Assembly: GCA_949130495.1 (NCBI GenBank)
Contig: OX422219.1
Span: forward strand, 269,685,111 to 269,749,110
Source: Sambucus nigra
Lineage: Eukaryota > Streptophyta > Magnoliopsida > Dipsacales > Adoxaceae
Direction: 5' to 3'
DNA length: 64,000 nucleotides
Each line of letters begins with the position of its first letter. Position 1 is the first letter of the stretch. This document shows, in pieces, positions 22,637-32,876 of the stretch. A program made the position numbers and the translations under genes. Under the pieces are notes generated by a model, which was not told the DNA's origin, made no database searches, and saw only the letters and a program-made list of their open reading frames with translations.

Positions 22637-24475
22637 TCAAAGGACCTCCTCTATCAAACCCAACTCCTCCAGATCCATCGCATGAGGACGGTGCAACATA
22701 GGCACCATCCCTCCATCAGCCCGCTGAATGTTGTATGAAGGGGTATGCAGTCGTACAAAAGGGACTTTCGAGGTTGCCGCCGCCGCAGATACCGCCGGAC
22801 CACCACCGCTGTGGGAAGATCCCACCGGTCGACTCGAACCCATCGGAGGGAAGGGCAGTGCATCATATATGCTGGGCGCCATCAACCAGCTCGTCACAAA
22901 ATCCATATAGTCATACGGCGCAGCCGTATCAGTGTATAGCAAGTAGGACTCACCGATCATCGCCGCGATCCTCTCTTCCTCCAACATCAGTCGCTCCTGC
23001 CTCATAGACGTAGGAGTCTACACAGGTGGCACCACCACCTCCTCGTCAGCAATCTGACGAACCACCCTCTCCCCGAGGTACCAGGAATGGCCGAACTCAT
23101 GCACCAGCAAACACCTCATTCACGCATTCACCCCGGTCTCCCTCGCATACTAAATGGTTGTCCCCCACGGGTAAAAGGTCACCTGAAAATCTCCGAGCAA
23201 GCATAAATCAATACAAGATCATAAGGAGAAAAAAACAAGATTGAAATGGAAAGAGTCTTACCCAACCATTGGTCAGGTCATTCAGGACCTGACTCACCGC
23301 CTCCAGGGAAAGAGATCCATTCGACTGTCAATTGGCCTTACGCCATCGATACAATCGACAGAAGTCCCCAACAGTGCCATCCTTCAAAGCAATCAGCGGG
23401 GTATTGCACCCAATCACCTCATAGAACCACGTCTGAATTCACAAGCAAAAAGAGACGCATAAGGAAAATGTGAATGCATGAAAGGAAAATGCGAGTGCAT
23501 GAAAGGAAAATGTGAATGCATGAAAAGAAATGCACAAACTGAAGGATAACTCAAGAAGGTATGTGGCCCCAGTAAAAGTCTACCGGAAGCACCAGCTGAA
23601 TGCATCTAGAGAAAAGTAAAGGGTCGCCAAGGTCAGACTCCCCCAATCATAGAAATGGATATTTGAAAATATCCTCAAGTACGGATAAACCACAAATGAA
23701 CGACGTCGCCGCTCGACGCCACCAAGAAACCTCCCAATACTAGCAGAATGAATAGCCAGGCCATCTGCCTCACTTGCAGCCCGTCTTCCACATCAATCAC
23801 CCTGCTCAGCAGCACATCCTTTAGTAGGGACAACCGGATTGAATCCCCAGAAACTATCCTCCCCACATCACCAAGTGTCGCACGCACAGCCTCCGGTCTC
23901 ACCCGTAAAGAGATATCCACCTCTATCTGCTCTCCATCATAATCCAGCTTAACAACTGTTGCACGTCTATAGGAGTCACCGTCATCTCCCCGAATCCATA
24001 ATAAAAGGTGTGGGTAGTGTCCCACCACCTCTCTCCCAAAGCACACAGGACCGCTGTCAAACGAGGCGTCGCATCCAGTGCAGATGCCAGTCGCCCATAA
24101 CCCGTTGATGATACCATTCAACACACCATAGGTGGGAGATTCTCCCAGACATCCTTGAGCCCCGTTGTCCCACGGGCACCCATGTTCTTCAAAGAAATAT
24201 CAGACTGGAAAAAAGAAAAGTCTCATCAAAGGTCAAGAAAGAAAAATCACCAGAAAGAGAAGAAAGCCAAAGGTCGGGTTACTTACAATCACTCTCGAAG
24301 AGCGATGACGCGATGGATCACACAGAAAGGTCCGCTCATCCGCGACAGGCTCAAATGAATCATAGGAGTTCTCACTCCCCAAAGCAAGAGGCGCCCTACC
24401 CCTCCACTCCACATTCGCCCAATTATCAACGGTCAACCACTCCCGGTGGACTATAGTGCTCACAAAAGTGGCCAT
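22637..24475 (-). pseudogene. C antisense gene 2: intron-containing plant mobile domain (MAIN-like) protein, broken
   Basis: Exon 1 runs from ATG 24475 to 24287 (63 codons, MATFVSTIVHREWLTVDNWA...) and ends at GTAAGT. An 82-bp intron (24286-24205) ends TTTTTTCCAG. Exon 2 from 24204 holds GTTGLKDVWENLPP, an in-frame TGA, then ALGERWWDTTHTFYYGFGEM, the plant-mobile-domain signature. A frameshift leads to LDYDGEQIEVDISLR and YDWGSLTLATLYFSL. A further exon (23432-23262) lies between AATTCAG and GTAAGA; the last one here (from 23182 after TTTTCAG) has SWYLGERVVRQI, typical of MAIN-like proteins, and ends at 22637. The family is found in plant nuclei and transposons. The gene is antisense to C, so its introns survive reverse transcription. 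Confidence 0.7.
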
Positions 24476-24548
24476 TTCTTGAAGATCAGAATGATAGAAC
24501 GATTTGCAGAAGAATCGCAGAGAGAGAGAAAGCAAAAGAAGCTGTGAA

Positions 24549-24723
24549 AAAATGAGGGGATTCGCCCCTTTATATAGGATGCCAAGCGCCATGCCGATCG
24601 GCACCTCCCCCTACCATGCCGATCGGCACTGGCCCCTTACCTTCCCGAGGTAGCCCAAAAGTCCGTGCCACTGCCGAATGGCACCCTTCATACTATGCCG
24701 ACCGGCACCCCCCCCCCCCCCCC
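24549..24723 (-). promoter_or_regulatory. Promoter of antisense gene 2: four 12-bp dyads plus TATA box
   Basis: On the minus strand four dyads, at 24696-24707 (TGCCGGTCGGCA), 24672-24683 (TGCCATTCGGCA), 24617-24628 and 24592-24603 (both TGCCGATCGGCA), lead to CTATATAAAGGGG (TATA about 24576-24568). The nearest dyad is about 16 bp from the TATA, as in the C LTR. A pyrimidine-rich leader (TTTGCTTTCTCTCTCTCTGCG) and the ATG at 24475 follow. A C tract (24708-24723) borders the cluster upstream. This is the clearest promoter in the window, although activity is not shown. Confidence 0.72.
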
Positions 24724-25090
24724 TAAATTTCATACAAAAATTCCCAGAAAATACCAGAAAGCCTCGAAAAATCCCCGAAAAATTCCTAAAAATCCCGGGA
24801 AGGATTTGAAGCCTTTTTACCAAGAAAACTTTGCGTTCCCTTGAGCGAAACCCCTCTTTCCCAGCAAAACCCTCAAACTCAAGTGAAAAATCCTCCCGGC
24901 AAAGCCCCGGAGGATCCCTAAGTATCACCTGATCACTTCCCCAGCGGAATTCTCTTAAAGCTTCCAAAATAGGTTATTCCCCCCGCGAGGTCTCCTAAAA
25001 GCTTCCCCAGCTATCAGCTCCCCAGCTCAGATTAAAATCACAAAGCTCTTTCTCTAGCAAAATTAAAATCCAATCTTCATCCACTGTTTA
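24724..25090. other. C 3' non-coding segment
   Basis: No gene recognised. It is rich in short AAAATYCC-type repeats and forms the start of the hypervariable 3' UTR. Confidence 0.4.
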
Positions 25091-25525
25091 GGTCAGAATT
25101 GACCTCGGTGTTGGATCGTCACCTGAGTTGGGTCAGAATTGACCCCGATCCTCGGTCGTCACCACTCTTGGGTCAGAATTGGCCCCGGTCTTAGATCGTC
25201 ACCTGAGTTGGGTCAGAATTGATCTCAGTCCTCGATCGTCACCACTCTTGGGTCAGAATTGGCCCCCGTCTTGAATCGTCACCTGAGTTAGGTAAGAATT
25301 GACCTCAGTCCTTGATCGTCACCACTCTTGGGTCAGAATTGGCCCCGGTCTTGGATCGTTACCTAAGTTAGGTCAGAATTGACCTCGGTCCTTGGTCGTA
25401 ACCACTCTTGGGTCAAAATTGGCCCCGGACTTGGATTGTCACCTGAGTTAGGTCAGAATTGACCTCAGTCCTCAGTCGTCACCACTCTTAGGTCAAAATT
25501 GACCTCGATTATTAGATCTTCACCC
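25091..25525 (+). repeat. 40-bp minisatellite (80-bp higher-order) near C 3' end
   Basis: About eleven units of GGTCAGAATTG(A/G)CC followed by CTCGGTC-like sequence and GGATCGTCACC. Alternate units end CTGAGTT and ACTCTT, giving an 80-bp higher-order repeat. Position just before the PPT fits the known hypervariable 3' UTR of Tat/Ogre elements, a described source of satellites. Confidence 0.92.
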
Positions 25526-25665
25526 TAAGCCCACATAATTTATCATCCCCAGTATACTCCTTAGGTCCTCACAATCAGCCTCGACCCTCTGAATCGGTCA
25601 TACTCCCTCAAAGGCATCATGTGGTGTCTATTCGACGGTCATTATTTGTTCCAAACTCACACGTC

Positions 25666-25674
25666 GAGGGGATC
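25666..25674 (+). other. C polypurine tract
   Basis: GAGGGGATC directly precedes the 3' LTR start TGTAGATACC, as expected for the plus-strand primer. Confidence 0.7.
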
Positions 25675-27932
25675 TGTAGATACCCCATTCTGTTACCCCT
25701 AACTCTCCTTAGGTCCCTAGTACCTCCCTTCACCACTGTAAACCCAGGTCATGTCCCGAGTACTGACCTAGAGGCCATCGAGCACTCCCCTGCTCAGTTT
25801 GACCCAAAAGTCAAAATCTTCGTCTCGATCGAGGTTGAATGAATCTTCAAAGGGCACTGAATACCCTTTCCAATGGATCGCCCCCTATGTGATTCCGACT
25901 TACCATGTGGACGAACGATCCGTTTGCGTCCGAAACTTGACCTAGAGGCCACCGAGAGCTCCCGGGCTCTGTTTGACCTATGTCAACTCTTTAGCTCGAC
26001 CGAGGCTGAATGAATCTTCAAAGGGCACTGAATATAACCTTTCTAACGGTCCATCTTGTGCGCAATTCTGACTTACCATGCAGACGAACGATCCGTTTGG
26101 GTCCGAAACTTGACCTAGAGGCCACCGGGCGCTCCCGGGCTCTGTTTGACCTATGTCAAATCTTTAGCTCAATCGAGGATGAATGAATCTTCAAAGGGCA
26201 CTGAATCCCCTTTCCAACGGTCCATCCCGTGCGCGATTCTAACTTTCCATGCAGACGAACGATCCGTTTGACTCCAAGAGGTCACTGAATGCTTCTCAGG
26301 ACCGATTGACCAAAGTCAACTCCCAAAACCGGGTCAAACTCTTTGGAATGTCGAAGTACATCTCCTAACCTTTCTAACGGTCCACCCCGTGCACAATTCG
26401 GACATACCATGCGGATGAACGATCCGTTTACGTCCGAACGATTCCCCGTCCAATGGACCGACAAATGTTTCCGAGCCATATTTGACCCAAAGCCAACTCC
26501 TGAACCCGGGAGCGGTGCAAAGGACTTTTTAAGGTCTCTGAATTACCTTTCCAACGGTATTCCCTGTGCACAATTCTGACCAACGGTTTGCCCTCGGCAG
26601 CCAATATTCCATAAAATCCTGAAGCGCACTGCCAAATGGCAGGTTCCAGACCCTGCCTATCGGCACCTGTCGATAGGCAGGAACAGGTCTACGTCGATCG
26701 GCACCTACATGGGCCTATAAAATAGGCCTTCACCTCATTTGCAAGGGGAACCCAGATCTGATAGAAATCTCTCTCAACGCATCCCAGAAACCTCTCCCGA
26801 AGGCAGCGTGATTTCAACTTCCAAATCCACTTTTTCTTCCACTTTTCATCACCCTTTTCATCAAACTTGGTGAATTATCCACTCTCCATCATCATCCAAG
26901 CGCAAGGGATGCTCTCCAACATTCAAGCTCAATCTCAAGATCTTTAAGGAGGTCTAACTTTCTCACCTTTATCTTCAAATTCTCTTAAATTCGCAATAAC
27001 TTGTTTTCTTAGTTAGCACTTTTATTATCTCATCTCACACATCCTAATATACTTTTTTATTTAGTATTATTGAACATCTCTTATTTTCAAATAAATAAAA
27101 ACCCAAAAAACAAGAAAAAAAGGGTTTTCTCATAAATTCCAAATAAGGATTCTCATACTTTTTCTCACACTTTTCTCACAACTAAAACACTTTTTCTACA
27201 CACACACACACACTTTCAAATAAGAGATCCCCCATTTGGATTTATGGGATAAACCCCACCCCTCGTTTTGTATGCGAACTACGTGGACTTTGATGCCTTT
27301 ATAGGCTACGTAGGCGTCTCGGGAGACTAGAGTCCTCTCTCTCCCCTTTTCTTTTACTTCCTATTTTCTCTAAATCTAATCTTCCTATATTCTACATACT
27401 TTCCCTTAGTGACGTATTGCTCCATATGCGTTATCGTTCCATTGTAACGATCAACGTAGGGGTAATCGCGTAAATCTTATTTTTCTAATATTATTCTTAC
27501 ATCTTCCTATGGATGACTCGCTTTATCTTTTCCATGACACAAGTCGAGGATTCCTACCTCCATTAGATATATACACATGCACACATGTCACGGGGGAAAA
27601 TATAAAGGAAAATAGAAAATATCCATGAGAGACCGAAAGGGCGGAATGGGTACCTAACACCTTCCCATTTCGTAACTAAGCCTCTGAACCCTTCTCGAAT
27701 CATTTGGTTTCGTACGCACCAGTATGTATTTGGATGCCATCCTTCGAGGTGGCTTCCCATTTTTCTTTTGTCTTTTTTGAGTAAAATAGAGTGGCGACAC
27801 TGAATCTCTCTACATTTTTACACCACATCTCAAACGACGCTGGCCGAAGCGCTCCCCAGAGGGATGCGCGGGACCCAAAGGATCCTTTCCTCCACGAGCT
27901 CGCCCACACGGCGAGGATCGGGGATGGCCACA
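25675..27932 (+). repeat. Element C 3' LTR
   Basis: TGTAGATACC...GGCCACA. It keeps a larger palindrome cluster than the 5' LTR: TGCCAAATGGCA, then the inverted pair CTGCCTATCG (26653-26662) and CGATAGGCAG (26671-26680), then CGTCGATCGGCA before CTATAAAATAGG. It is followed by the TSD TGATG. Confidence 0.92.
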
Positions 27933-28168
27933 TGATGGTTGATAGATTATCTGTCTTTAGTTATATTCACATTCTTTTCAATTGGGATTGTTTAAATGCT
28001 TTCTTTAACTTACTAAATAAATTTTGACAATCCGTTTTCTAAAATAATGGGTGGTTATCTCGTATATTTATTATATTACTGTGATGCTAAGAATGGACCA
28101 TCTATGATTCCTGTTAATATTGGAGTATCGGGCTGGCCACCTCTTATTTTAATAAGTGGGGTGACACA
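27933..28168 (+). repeat. Element A 5' LTR, right fragment
   Basis: It resumes with the TGATG duplication and aligns with 52142-52377 of the 3' LTR. It ends GTGACACA, one base different from GTGTCACA in the 3' LTR. Confidence 0.9.
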
Positions 28169-28170
28169 GA

Positions 28171-28188
28171 TGGTATCAGAGCATCAGG
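28171..28188 (+). other. A primer binding site (tRNA-iMet)
   Basis: TGGTATCAGAGCATCAGG, two bases after the LTR; the first 12 bases are the usual initiator-tRNA-Met complement. Confidence 0.85.
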
Positions 28189-28350
28189 TTCTAGAGTCTT
28201 TAGGATCTATGCGGACTTATCATGTTCTACCATAGCGTTGTTTAATATAGAGCCCTATTGTTAGGACTGTTTTGTTTTGTATGATTTTGATCTTCTACAA
28301 AGATTAATTGTTTTCAATAGTATTATAATTCAGTTGTTTCTTCGTCTCAT

Positions 28351-29460
28351 ATGCCGCCTAAGAGAGGTCGCCCTGTAAGAAGAAATAGAGTTGTAGAGGA
28401 TGATGTAGGTCCTCAATTGCCACAGTAAGGGACTATTAATGTCGCTGATGTAGCTAACATTTTTGCCCAGGCGGTTAATACGGTGATGACCGCCATGGCT
28501 CAACAAATTCCCCAAGCCCAACAACCAAGGGCTCAGGAGGTAAAGTACCAGAGGGACCATCTCCATGGGAAAGAGTCAGGGAATCCTTTTTAAAGGGTCA
28601 TCCCCCAAAATTTCAGGGTGGCTCCGACGTGATAGTAGCTAACCAATGGAAAAAGGATATGCAGCGCCATCTTCGAATGGTAGACTGTAGTGAGGAACGG
28701 AAGCAAATCCTTGATACTCTTAAACTAGTTGGAGAAGCATTACAATGGTGGGAGTCGATGACCACACCATAGCAAAGAGATACCATGACTATAACTGACT
28801 TTTGGGTTTTGTTTGACCGAAAGTATTTTCCTCCCGCAGTCCAAAGGGAGATGAGGAGAAAACTTCAAGATGTAGTTCAAGGTGAACATTCGGTGGCAGA
28901 ATATGAGGAGGAATTCACACGTTTGGCTAGTTTTGTAGCGGATGAGGTAACTCCGGAGGAAAGGAGAATGTCCAGGTTCATTGGAGGCTTACACTGGAGA
29001 ATCCGGTAACACTTGCTGGGAAATCCAACTTTATAAACATTCGGGGACGTTATGAACTCTGCATTGCTCCATTGTCAAGATTACCGTTTACATGTTCAAG
29101 GAAGCAAGAAAGATTCATTTGTGGGGCAAGCAAGTAAGCCAGGAGGCAATGGTACATGAGGAGGAGCACTACCCTCGTCCCAATCATCGGTAGGTAAGCA
29201 AAAGGAGAGGGACGCCAAGCAAGGGGATTTGTCCAAAAGACAGCATTTCGGGGGATTTAAGTTCGATGGAAGTAATTTTAGGCATGGTCAGGGTGCCCAG
29301 CAACAGCATCAGGAGGGTTAGGCAGGTCGGGGTAATAATGGGGGTCGAAGCCAACCGGGCCAAGGCTTTGGGCGGTTCAGAAATAATAGGGGTCGTAATC
29401 AGGAAAATATGGTGGGTCGTTGCTTTCAATGTGGGGAGCTGGGTCACCATAGGAAGGCGT
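28351..29460 (+). pseudogene. A gag, first part, split in its zinc knuckle
   Basis: ATG 28351 (MPPKRGRPVRRN). A TAA follows LPQ near 28427, and a shift moves to the frame with PPKFQGGSDVIVANQW, LVGEALQWWESMTTP (TAG near 28771), then 28785-29009 with FDRKYFPPAVQ...GEHSVAEYEEEFTRLASFV and FIGGLHWRIR. After lesions near 29010-29200 the nucleocapsid knuckle CFQCGELGHHRKA is at 29422-29460. Its last cysteine (CPQ) is on the other side of element B, at 46209 onward. The retrotransposon gag domain and CX2CX4HX4C knuckle are clear. Gag forms the particle and binds RNA. Not functional. Confidence 0.88.
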
Positions 29461-29898
29461 TGTGACACCCCGCCTGATAAAATACCGGGCGATCACTCCT
29501 ATATCAAATTGAAACGGGAGTCTCATATGCATCATTCTTAGCATCACTGTCAAAAATCCATTTAATTACTAATAACCTATTAGGCCGGTGTCAAAATTTT
29601 ACTTAACTACTCTTTTTAAACGAATATAATAAAAACATCCACACCGTTTTGCATAAATGAAACTGAAATAAAATAAAATGACCGAACACTCGGTTAAAAT
29701 TCATACAACCATATCGAATGATGTACTAAAAGAATAAATAAATGCAATTGGTCCTTTGGCCCGGATGTTTAGACAATACCTCCTATCTAGATTACAAGAA
29801 AGGAAGCGACTATCAAGAACCTGCACGCATCCACAGCTGCTGCAGCTAACGTCTGACTCGAAGGAAGTATTATCCAGGCGTCCCTGTGTCTGGACACC

Positions 29899-29929
<31 letters not shown>

Positions 29930-30839
29930 GTAAGAAATGAAAAGTAGATAAACGGGTCAGAGCCCGAGTTTGAAAATATTTTGCAAGTGCATAAATGCTT
30001 TATTTTTAGAAAAAGGTTTTCTCATATTTAAGATTGGTATCTCACTCCCATGAGATACCCCTCACCTCTCCTCTAACAGTGCACACCTAGTGCATCCTAA
30101 CAAAATACCCTAGTCAAGCTATTCACCCTAACTAGTCTGATGTACCCGTTTACTAGAAGCCTATCCATCCCGAGTACTAAGGGCTAAACTTCCCTCCATT
30201 CTCAACACTGCACTAAGTTCGTGCGTGGGGTGTCTCGCGAAGCGAAATCAAAACAAGGAACCCCCCCCCCCCCCCCGTTATACTCATACTTGGCAGGATT
30301 AACCGTAGAGATCCATTAGGCCCTAGTACAAAATTAATGTATTAATATACAAATCATATTCATTTTTATATACATCTTTACAATATACATCCGGATCTAT
30401 CTCCCGGACTGAGGTTTACTTTATATACAAATTTATAATACACATTCGGATCTATCTCCGGGACTGAGGTATATTCCATACTCATTTATAAAACTTTCTA
30501 TTTACCTTCTTATATCCAAGAAATATATTTAAAACCCAATTCATTATCACGAATTGCTTTAACACATCATATAACTCTTTTAAAAGCCACTTTTATTATC
30601 ATAAAAATGTTTTTTCGTTGTATAATATCCCATTTCCCTTCTCATATCCAGGAAATGTATTCAAAGCCATTTTTATTATCATAAAAATGCTTTGATCATA
30701 TCATATTCTTCCATTTCCCTTCTTCCATCCGGTAAATGTATCCGAAGCCAAATCAATTATCCCATTTCCCTTCTTATATCCGGGAAATGTAATTAAAGCC
30801 ATTTTATTATCATAAAATGCTTTAACAAATCTAAGACCG

Positions 30840-31110
30840 TCCCTCCGAGTTTCCCCACTGGACGCATCCCTAAATGGCTATCATCTTCCAGGGCCTATCA
30901 AACAAGACAACCTGGGAACCTACCAACATCCGGAAGCGGCCATATACCTGCGGGAGAGTCATGACCACACCCAGAATCACCTCACTAGCGCAGTAAAATA
31001 TATAATCGCTTATATGGCCTAGGACTATATCCACCCTGCATTCATTAGCCAGGGGGCATCACCATACGCACGCAACTTCCCTTATGATAGCGATTTAGGG
31101 AGGTGTGTAA
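30840..31110 (-). other. LTR block shared by B and A
   Basis: The segment from ACCGTCCCTCCGAGTTTCCC to the GCTATCATAAGGGAAG complement aligns (reverse complement) with A 3' LTR 51235-51535. Equivalent blocks are at 36830-37110 and, cut by element E, 42830-43010. It is much more similar than surrounding LTR sequence. Confidence 0.65.
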
Positions 31111-31422
31111 CCATAATTTATTAATTATGAAAATCATTCTTTTCCATTTTGAAAACATTCATTTTTATATTTTCAAAATCATTTACATCTTATCATATAT
31201 ATACTTTAATCATATAGAATATACATATACCATATATTCCTCCCCTAAATCTCATATAGCGATGACCAATAATCCCAAAGATTCCCTCAAGGAATCATAA
31301 TCATGCATTCATACAAGCATGATACTATACCCAAAGTATTTCCTTACTTTAATAGATAATACATACCTCAATCCCATCTAAGGATTTATTGGATATCTCC
31401 AATTATACCATATCACTCTAAG

Positions 31423-31464
<42 letters not shown>

Positions 31465-31907
31465 CAAATTATCCTAATTATCTTGTAGGATATACTAACT
31501 CTACAATCGATTATGGTTATGCTTCCGATACGCATAATTATATAGGCCTAAATGCCCACCGAAATATCCTAGGGATTTATATTTCCCCAACAACCTTAAT
31601 TTAATGGGTCATGGATTTCATTTCCATGAACCCAAGGACTACATCTCGTCCAATTAATCATTTAGGGATCCTCGCCCTATATTATGGACCCCAACATCTT
31701 AACTTATCAACTATTATATTTTCCTCGAAAATATAACTTAAGGGTTATACATTAAAACCCTCACCTTTCCCTCCTAGATTCCTCAATTGGAGGGCCATAA
31801 GCTCCTAAAGGGTTCCTCATATTAACCCATAATTAACCTCGAGTCAATTAAAATTGGATTTCACCCCATCCAATTCACCCTAGGAAAATTGCCCATTTCC
31901 AGAAGGG

Positions 31908-31964
31908 GTCATCGATCGACCCCTAGCCGTCGATCGATCGATGGATTCGATCGATCGATCGATG
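31908..31964 (-). promoter_or_regulatory. GATCGATC palindrome cluster in B LTR 1
   Basis: Three blocks of GATCGATC-type palindromes, the first flanked by GGGGTC and GACCCC. The same cluster is at 37915-37972 (LTR 2) and, with an extra block, at 45216-45296 (LTR 3). A regulatory role is inferred. Confidence 0.55.
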
Positions 31965-32876
31965 ATGTCGGGCAGCTTCTTCTTCGAGAAGCTGTTTCGG
32001 CCATGAAAGCTTCCCCCAAGCTTTCATCTCCTCACCCAACGGCCCACAACTTCAACCAACAACAAAAACACATATAATAAGGGTTCTAAACATCCTAGAA
32101 TCCGAAACCACTAATTTATTTTGATTAATTTCTAAGTTTCTCCAAATATGAAATTTTATGGGTTTATTCGTTTTATCTCTCGAAACCCCTTTTTATTCAC
32201 GAAACCCCAACCCAAAATCTTTAGGGTTTGATTATACCAAACTACGGTATGAGATATTTATGCAAAAATTAAATAAAGCAAGTAAACACTTGCCTCATGG
32301 ATATAATCCGACGACCTCGAGCCGAATCCCGCGGAGGTTGGCCGAAATCTCCCCTTTTCTTCCTCTTTTCTTCCTCCTCTCTCTCTTCTCTCTCTTCTTT
32401 CTCTTTTCTCTTCTCTTTTCTCCCTCTCTCCCTCCTTATATAGAGAGAAAAGGGTTTAACCCCTTAAAACCCCAAAAATGACTCGTTTACTCAATTACGA
32501 GCCCATTTAAATCCAAAATTACCCAGAACTCAATTTCCACAATCAAACACTCATTTTCGACTATCTCGACCATTCCGAGACTCATGGCGCAATCGAAATT
32601 TCCATCTGAGGTACTTGACCGCAACTCTCTATTTTAACCCATAATAAATAAATGCGGTATTCCCATTAAAATATTATCTTTTGTTGCTTTACCCAACGGC
32701 GACATACCATTAAAATACCTCGACATATTTACTTAACCCCAAAAGTAATTATATCAGCTATCGATAATCATTAAATCCTCGAAAATCCCAAAATTTACTC
32801 TTTCGGGAAAATCTCCAAATTCCAATTTATACTCAATAATGGAATTTAATTGTCTCCAAAAGGACGGGTTGTTACA

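Larger units (their letters stand above)
368..27932 (+). mobile_element. Element C: giant Ogre/Tat-type Ty3 retrotransposon with antisense accessory genes
   Basis: It starts TGTAAACACC and ends GGCCACA, with a TGATG duplication at 363-367 and 27933-27937. Its LTRs are 368-2591 and 25675-27932. After subtracting nested element D the element is about 18.5 kb, in the range of Ogre/Tat elements. Lineage evidence is a PBS beginning TGGCGACTCTGCTGGGGA, a protease with DNGSALN, and a second RNase H (CTNNMTEYEA) between RNase H and integrase, which is the Tat/Ogre hallmark. The 3' portion carries two antisense genes and a minisatellite. The polyprotein has many stops, so the copy is not autonomous now. 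Confidence 0.9.
29461..32876 (-). repeat. Element B LTR 1
   Basis: 3,416 bp. TATA-like CTATATAAGG on the minus strand near 32438, followed by a purine-rich leader (AGGAGGGAGGGAG). A GATCGATC palindrome cluster at 31908-31964 lies about 470 nt downstream of the TATA. Two TA microsatellites are near 29900 and 31425. A long C tract occurs at 30259-30276, where LTR 2 and 3 have 6-7 C. Confidence 0.9.

Noticed and set aside
22444..22701. ORF spanning the D 3' LTR end into C
   Set aside because: It crosses an element junction and LTR sequence; no coding support.
31422..31604. ORFs with YIYIYI runs (also near 35890 and 41880)
   Set aside because: They translate TA microsatellites in the B LTRs.
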